This document shows positions 60,163 to 64,000 of a stretch of DNA of 64,000 nucleotides, one piece after another. Each line of letters begins with the position of its first letter. Position 1 is the stretch's first letter. A program made the translations under genes and the position numbers. The DNA lies in assembly GCF_018598175.1 (NCBI RefSeq), contig NZ_JAHESE010000007.1, positions 62,001 to 126,000 of the forward strand, in the 5' to 3' direction. This stretch comes from Dawidia cretensis (GTDB lineage: Bacteria; Bacteroidota; Bacteroidia; Cytophagales; Cyclobacteriaceae). The notes under the pieces are model-generated. The model ran no database searches. It worked only from the letters and a program-made list of their open reading frames with translations, and was not told the DNA's origin.

Positions 60163-61572
60163 CTACCCAATGGGGAAGCATATACTAAACTCCGTGCGGC
60201 CCGGCACACTTTTCATTTCCAGTCGGCCCGCATGTTGGGTAATGATCTGTCGCACCACCTCCAGGCCCATGCCCGTACCCTTGCCTACCGGCTTGGTCGT
60301 AAAGAATGGCTCAAATATTTTATCCTGGATGTCGGCCGGAATCCCCGGACCATTGTCAATGATATATACCAGGATCGATTCACGGCTGCGCTGCGTACGA
60401 ATCTCGAGTATGTTCCCCGTACGTCCCTCCATGGCGTCGACGGCATTGTCGATCAGGTTTGTCCATACCTGGTTCATCGGACCGACAAAAATATTGGCTG
60501 CCGGTAATCCTTCTTCAAATTCCAGCTTCAGCTGTATCTGGTTGTGTTTGACCTTGTGGTTGAGCAACGTCAGCGTTGTCTGAATCCCAGCGTGAATGTC
60601 CACGCGCTCTTTTACCGGCGCCTGGTCCATGTGAGTATAGCTCTTGATCGACGATACCAGTGTATTGATGCGGCGCGAAGCTTCCTGAATTTCATTCACC
60701 AGCCGTTCCGTGATCAGCACCTGGTTCATCCATTGAATCACCGGGGGAATGTCTGCTGGTCGTAACAAGCTGCGCAGCGATTCGAGATCTTCCTCAATAA
60801 AATCAAAATCCGCAAAGGTGGCGGCCGCTTCCGCGGAGTGGTCCAAACCGTTTCGCTCCAGCCAGTCCGCGAGTGCATCTTCGCGTTCCGAGCGCGCCAT
60901 CATCGACAGCCCGTGTGCATTGCCATGCCGTGCCTTAAACAGCACCAGGCCGTTGACATGGTCTACCACTTCGTCCGACACGCAAATCTTAATCACTGCC
61001 TTGAGTCGCTCCGGCCCCATGGAAAAATGCCGCTTTAGCTCATGCGCATTGCGCACCACCGCCGCCGAAGGATTATTCAGCTCGTGTGCCAGGCCCGCGG
61101 AGAGTTTACCCAACGCCATGATCTTATCGTCTTGCTGCTGTTGCCGTGTAAAATCGCGGATTCGGTCCATCATTACGTGCACCAGCGCCGTGGTCAGCTC
61201 GGGTTGGCTTGCGATCATTTCGGGAAACTTTTCGCGCGGCAGCCGCAGCAACACCGTCTCGCCCGCGGCATAGGCATCGCCCACGGCCGCTTTCATTCTT
61301 GAATACGGCAACAGGCCGGTGATCTCACCCTTTTCAAACACGCCCAGGTGCTTGACTCCACCTGCTTGCGGAATAAAAATCGACAAGCCCCCCTGCAACA
61401 CAACCGTCAGGGCCACAATCTCTTCGCCCCGGCTAAAGTTCTTGGCGCCGTCGGCATATGTTTCCAGCGTGCCCTGCTCGGCCAGCCAGTCCAACTGCGC
61501 GGGCGGCACCCCGGCCAGTTCAGGCACCTGGCCCTTCAGCATCGCAGCAACTTCTGCTTTTGTCATACCCAT
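60163..61572 (-). CDS. Sensor histidine kinase with N-terminal cyclic-nucleotide-binding-like domain
   Basis: 469 residues, no transmembrane segment. The N-terminal cNMP/Crp-like domain (about 30-130) shows SRGEEIVALTVVLQGGLSIF and GVFEKGEITGLLPY. Then the dimerisation helix with the phospho-acceptor His (LSAGLAHELNNPSAAV) and the ATPase domain (N box WTNLIDNAVDAME, G1 DNGPGIP, F box FEPFFTTK, G2 GKGTGMGLEV). A long helical linker separates them. It is cytoplasmic and encoded just before the receiver-TrxR protein, so a cognate pair is likely. Confidence 0.93.
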   Translation of the reverse strand: MGMTKAEVAAMLKGQVPELAGVPPAQLDWLAEQGTLETYADGAKNFSRGEEIVALTVVLQGGLSIFIPQAGGVKHLGVFEKGEITGLLPYSRMKAAVGDAYAAGETVLLRLPREKFPEMIASQPELTTALVHVMMDRIRDFTRQQQQDDKIMALGKLSAGLAHELNNPSAAVVRNAHELKRHFSMGPERLKAVIKICVSDEVVDHVNGLVLFKARHGNAHGLSMMARSEREDALADWLERNGLDHSAEAAATFADFDFIEEDLESLRSLLRPADIPPVIQWMNQVLITERLVNEIQEASRRINTLVSSIKSYTHMDQAPVKERVDIHAGIQTTLTLLNHKVKHNQIQLKLEFEEGLPAANIFVGPMNQVWTNLIDNAVDAMEGRTGNILEIRTQRSRESILVYIIDNGPGIPADIQDKIFEPFFTTKPVGKGTGMGLEVVRQIITQHAGRLEMKSVPGRTEFSICFPIG

Positions 61573-61730
61573 TTTTTGCCTCTCCGATCGTTATTATAAT
61601 CACCTGAGGGTCATAAAAGTATGCCGAAATTTCGCGTTTATACAATTATCGGGCACACTATTTTAACACCTTGCCGAGGCAGATCGCGAACATTTCCGAT
61701 CTTCTATCGGTTTTTACTTTTTCACCACCC

Positions 61731-62885
61731 ATGCACCAAAGGTTCACCACCATCCGGCGTCATACAGAAGATATCTGTCGGCCGCTACAAACCGAAGACT
61801 ATGTCGTACAACCTACCACGGATGTCAGTCCGCCCAAGTGGCACCTCGCACACAGCACGTGGTTTTGGGAAGAGTTTGTGCTGGCCAAACACCAACCGGG
61901 TTACAAGCGCTTCCATCCGCGCTACGCCTTCCTCTTTAACAGCTACTACGACAGCGTCGGCGAACGAGTACTACGTCTGCACCGCGGCAATATGTCGCGG
62001 CCCACGGTAGCCGAAATCCTGGACTACCGTCATTATATCGACGAGCAAATGACGCGCTTCCTGGAAACCCTGCCTGACAATCTGCACGGGCTGATCGAGA
62101 TCGGCCTCAACCACGAGCAACAACACCAGGAGCTGCTGTATACCGACATCAAGTACATTCTCGGTCACAACCCCCTGTTTCCACCGTACGATCCAAACTT
62201 CCGCGAAACACCGGCGCTGGCAGCAGCAACACCTGGCTTTACAGACATGCCCGAAGGCCGCTACGCCATCGGCTATACCGGTTCCGGTTTTTCGTTCGAC
62301 AACGAGCACGCCGCGCACGAGCAATTCCTGCTTCCCTATAACATTAGCAACACACTTGAAACAAACGCCGACTACCTGGCGTTCATGGTAGACAATGGCT
62401 ATGAAACTTCGCAGTGGTGGCACAGCGACGGCTGGGCGTGGGTGAAAGAGCAAAATGTCAACAGTCCACTGTACTGGCACTACATCGACGGCCGCTGGCA
62501 TCGTTATGCGTTGTCGGGCTTACAGGAAATACCGATGGACGAGCCTGTCACCCACATCAGCTACTACGAGGCGGCCGCTTTCGCGGAATGGAAAGGCATG
62601 CGTTTGCCTACGGAATTTGAATGGGAAGCCGCCGCCAACCGGATCGCCTGGGGCCACCGTTGGGAACACACGAACAGTGCCTACCTGGCCTACCCTGGTT
62701 ATCAGAAGCCGCCGGGTGCTATCGGCGAATACAATGGCAAGTTTATGATCAATCAAATGGTGCTGCGCGGTGCCTCGGTGGCAACACCGGCCGGCCACAG
62801 CCGCGACACCTATCGCAATTTTTTCCACCCAAGTCTGCAATGGCAATTTACTGGCATCAGGCTCTGTAAAAAACAAACATGGTAA
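61731..62885 (+). CDS. egtB: Ergothioneine biosynthesis protein EgtB (C-S bond-forming iron enzyme)
   Basis: 384 residues from the ATG at 61731. Adds a sulfur donor to hercynine using O2 and Fe(II). DinB-like N-terminal domain with iron ligands in HLAHSTWFWE and the HxxxH pair NHEQQHQELLYTD; C-terminal FGE-sulfatase domain (GYTGSGFSFDNEHAAHEQF, MRLPTEFEWEAAA, LRGASVATP). The frame extends upstream to 61671. No egtA or egtC is present, which suggests the two-gene route that uses cysteine directly, as in type II EgtB; this is inference. Confidence 0.94.
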   Translation: MHQRFTTIRRHTEDICRPLQTEDYVVQPTTDVSPPKWHLAHSTWFWEEFVLAKHQPGYKRFHPRYAFLFNSYYDSVGERVLRLHRGNMSRPTVAEILDYRHYIDEQMTRFLETLPDNLHGLIEIGLNHEQQHQELLYTDIKYILGHNPLFPPYDPNFRETPALAAATPGFTDMPEGRYAIGYTGSGFSFDNEHAAHEQFLLPYNISNTLETNADYLAFMVDNGYETSQWWHSDGWAWVKEQNVNSPLYWHYIDGRWHRYALSGLQEIPMDEPVTHISYYEAAAFAEWKGMRLPTEFEWEAAANRIAWGHRWEHTNSAYLAYPGYQKPPGAIGEYNGKFMINQMVLRGASVATPAGHSRDTYRNFFHPSLQWQFTGIRLCKKQTW

Positions 62886-63844
62886 TACTCGAAAATAAAA
62901 CCGCTCCCGTTGCCGCCGCCGTCATGGCGGGCCTGACACGCAAACCCAAGCAACTCCCCAGCTGGCTGTTTTACGACGAGCGGGGCGATGCCATCTTCCA
63001 ATCCATCATGCGCATGCCCGAGTACTACCCCACGCGCTGCGAGTATGAAATCTTCCAGAAACAAAAGGAAGCCATCCGTCAACAGTTCACCGCCGCCGGC
63101 ACACCGTTCCGCCTGGTCGAGCTCGGCGCGGGCGATGGACTCAAAACCGAGCTGCTCCTCAAACACTTCGTCGACCAGCACACAGACTTCGAGTATTGGC
63201 CCACCGACATCTCCCCCAACGTACTGGCCATCCTGCAAGAGCGGCTGGAACATTCGCTGCCCACGCTTCCCATCAGCCCGATCGCCCATCGCCACGAAGA
63301 TGCTCTGCGTACCGTCGCCGAAGACCGCGAGCACCGTCATATCTTTATGTTCCTGGGCGCAAACATTGGCAACTATAGCCTGTTGGAAGCACAAGCCTTC
63401 GTCAACAACCTGGCGGGAGCCATGCATGCAGGTGACCTGTTATTCATAGGCTTCGACCTCAAAAAAGATCCACGCGTAATCAAGGCCGCCTACGACGACC
63501 CACACGGCATAACTCGCTCCTTCAATCTGAACTTGCTAACACGCCTCAACCGCGAGCTCGGCGCCAATTTCGACATAGATGCGTTCGAGCATGCTCCCTA
63601 TTATGACCCTGAGACCGGTGCTGCGAAAAGCTACCTGGTCAGCCTCCGCAACCAGGACGTACACATCGAAGCAACCCATCAAACCATCCACTTCAACGCC
63701 TGGGAAACCATCCACACCGAAGTGTCGCTCAAATACGATCTTGCCATGATCGAGTCCCTTGCCCGCAAAGCAAACCTGGAAATCGTCCGGCACTTCGCCG
63801 ACAGCCGCGACTACTTCCGCGATATACTCTTTCGCAAACATTAA
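62879..63844 (+). CDS. egtD: L-histidine N(alpha)-methyltransferase EgtD
   Basis: 321 residues. Trimethylates histidine to hercynine with S-adenosylmethionine. SAM site: FRLVELGAGDGLKTELLL; further family motifs are YDERGDAIFQSIMRMPEYYPTR, WPTDISPNVLA and FLGANIGNYSLLEAQAFV. The last stretch (HFADSRDYFRDILF) matches the histidine-binding end of the family. Its ATG overlaps the egtB stop by 7 bp, so the two enzymes are co-translated. Confidence 0.95.
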   Translation: MVILENKTAPVAAAVMAGLTRKPKQLPSWLFYDERGDAIFQSIMRMPEYYPTRCEYEIFQKQKEAIRQQFTAAGTPFRLVELGAGDGLKTELLLKHFVDQHTDFEYWPTDISPNVLAILQERLEHSLPTLPISPIAHRHEDALRTVAEDREHRHIFMFLGANIGNYSLLEAQAFVNNLAGAMHAGDLLFIGFDLKKDPRVIKAAYDDPHGITRSFNLNLLTRLNRELGANFDIDAFEHAPYYDPETGAAKSYLVSLRNQDVHIEATHQTIHFNAWETIHTEVSLKYDLAMIESLARKANLEIVRHFADSRDYFRDILFRKH

Positions 63845-63854
63845 CTCCTAACAA

Positions 63855-64000
63855 TCATTGATATCGCCGGCGCAAGTGCGCCGGCACCAACCACCATTCC
63901 AGTAATTCAAACAACAACTCAATCCCCACCGCCAACACCGCCGCCGGCACCGCCCCTTGCAGAATCAGCGAAGTGTTATTCAACGCCAACCCCGTCACGA
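63855..64000 (-). CDS. Osmoprotectant ABC transporter permease, C-terminus only
   Basis: A minus-strand frame open from the right edge to a TGA at 63855-63857, 47 codons visible. It ends in LNNTSLILQGAVPAAVLAV and LLFELLEWWLVPAHLRRR, the typical close of OpuB/YehW-type glycine betaine or choline permeases (..LAGAIP.A.LA.......LLE....P..LR). The N-terminal part is outside the window. A 9-bp GC-rich inverted repeat (63868-63887) lies inside this coding end. Confidence 0.75.
   Translation of the reverse strand, partial: VTGLALNNTSLILQGAVPAAVLAVGIELLFELLEWWLVPAHLRRRYQ

Noticed and set aside
63868-63887. GC-rich 9-bp inverted repeat that could be a terminator after egtD
   Set aside because: It lies within the coding end of the convergent permease and has no T run on either side.

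Overview
The window looks like a chromosome segment of a free-living Bacteroidota, most likely order Cytophagales; this placement is inferred from gene content, not from a marker tree. Supporting signs are two type IX secretion (T9SS) C-terminal signals (one of the gliding-motility 'type B' kind), many SPII lipoproteins, DUF5103, DUF3276/PUR, DUF4159, DUF1800/DUF1501, DUF2911 and DUF1080 proteins, an ECF sigma factor paired with an outer-membrane barrel protein, a ferredoxin next to a LuxC-type acyl-CoA reductase, and a lack of clear Shine-Dalgarno sites. Coding density is high. I see no rRNA, tRNA, insertion sequence, prophage or CRISPR array.

Layout. 1-5 kb (minus): a PIG-L deacetylase cut by the window edge, a small secreted protein, thyA and a lipoprotein. 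5-7.3 kb (plus): a DUF4159 protein and a lipoprotein with one c-type heme motif plus FG-GAP repeats. 7.3-13.4 kb (minus): alaS-gatB-TlpA-DUF3298. 13.5-18.2 kb (plus): a tightly packed run of two M23 peptidases, a CapA-like protein, a MerR regulator and dprA. 18.2-19.8 kb (minus): a TPR protein and an HMG-CoA lyase. 19.9-25.7 kb (plus): a DUF1800/DUF1501/barrel/lipoprotein operon ending in a strong terminator. 25.8-33 kb: murB, two lysine/alanine-rich histone-H1-like genes (one only 25 codons), dCMP deaminase, a group of secreted proteins, a C1 peptidase and a sorbosone-dehydrogenase-like lipoprotein. 33-45 kb: an ABC-F ATPase, an ECF sigma factor with a membrane-spanning partner, DUF5103, a solitary Cas6, ychF, a PUR-family protein, a DUF58 protein, ferredoxin and acyl-CoA reductase. 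45-57.3 kb (minus): an 11.9-kb gene for a 3955-residue surface protein, translationally coupled to a small secreted protein. 57.4-64 kb: a conserved membrane protein; a cluster of UBP zinc finger, receiver-thioredoxin-reductase fusion and cNMP-sensing histidine kinase; the ergothioneine genes egtB-egtD; and the end of an osmoprotectant permease.

The points most worth following up are: (1) the giant T9SS protein, whose 17 tandem domains alternate between two subtypes with a phase flip in the last three copies; (2) the redox-signalling trio at 58.2-61.6 kb, where a response-regulator receiver is fused to a thioredoxin-reductase fold lacking the CxxC pair; (3) an orphan cas6 with no CRISPR array or other cas gene in the window; (4) the sigma-factor partner that seems to combine a duplicated cytoplasmic motif, an inner-membrane helix, a long linker and an outer-membrane barrel in one chain; and (5) the 25-residue Lys/Ala peptide next to a gene with a similar N-terminal tail.
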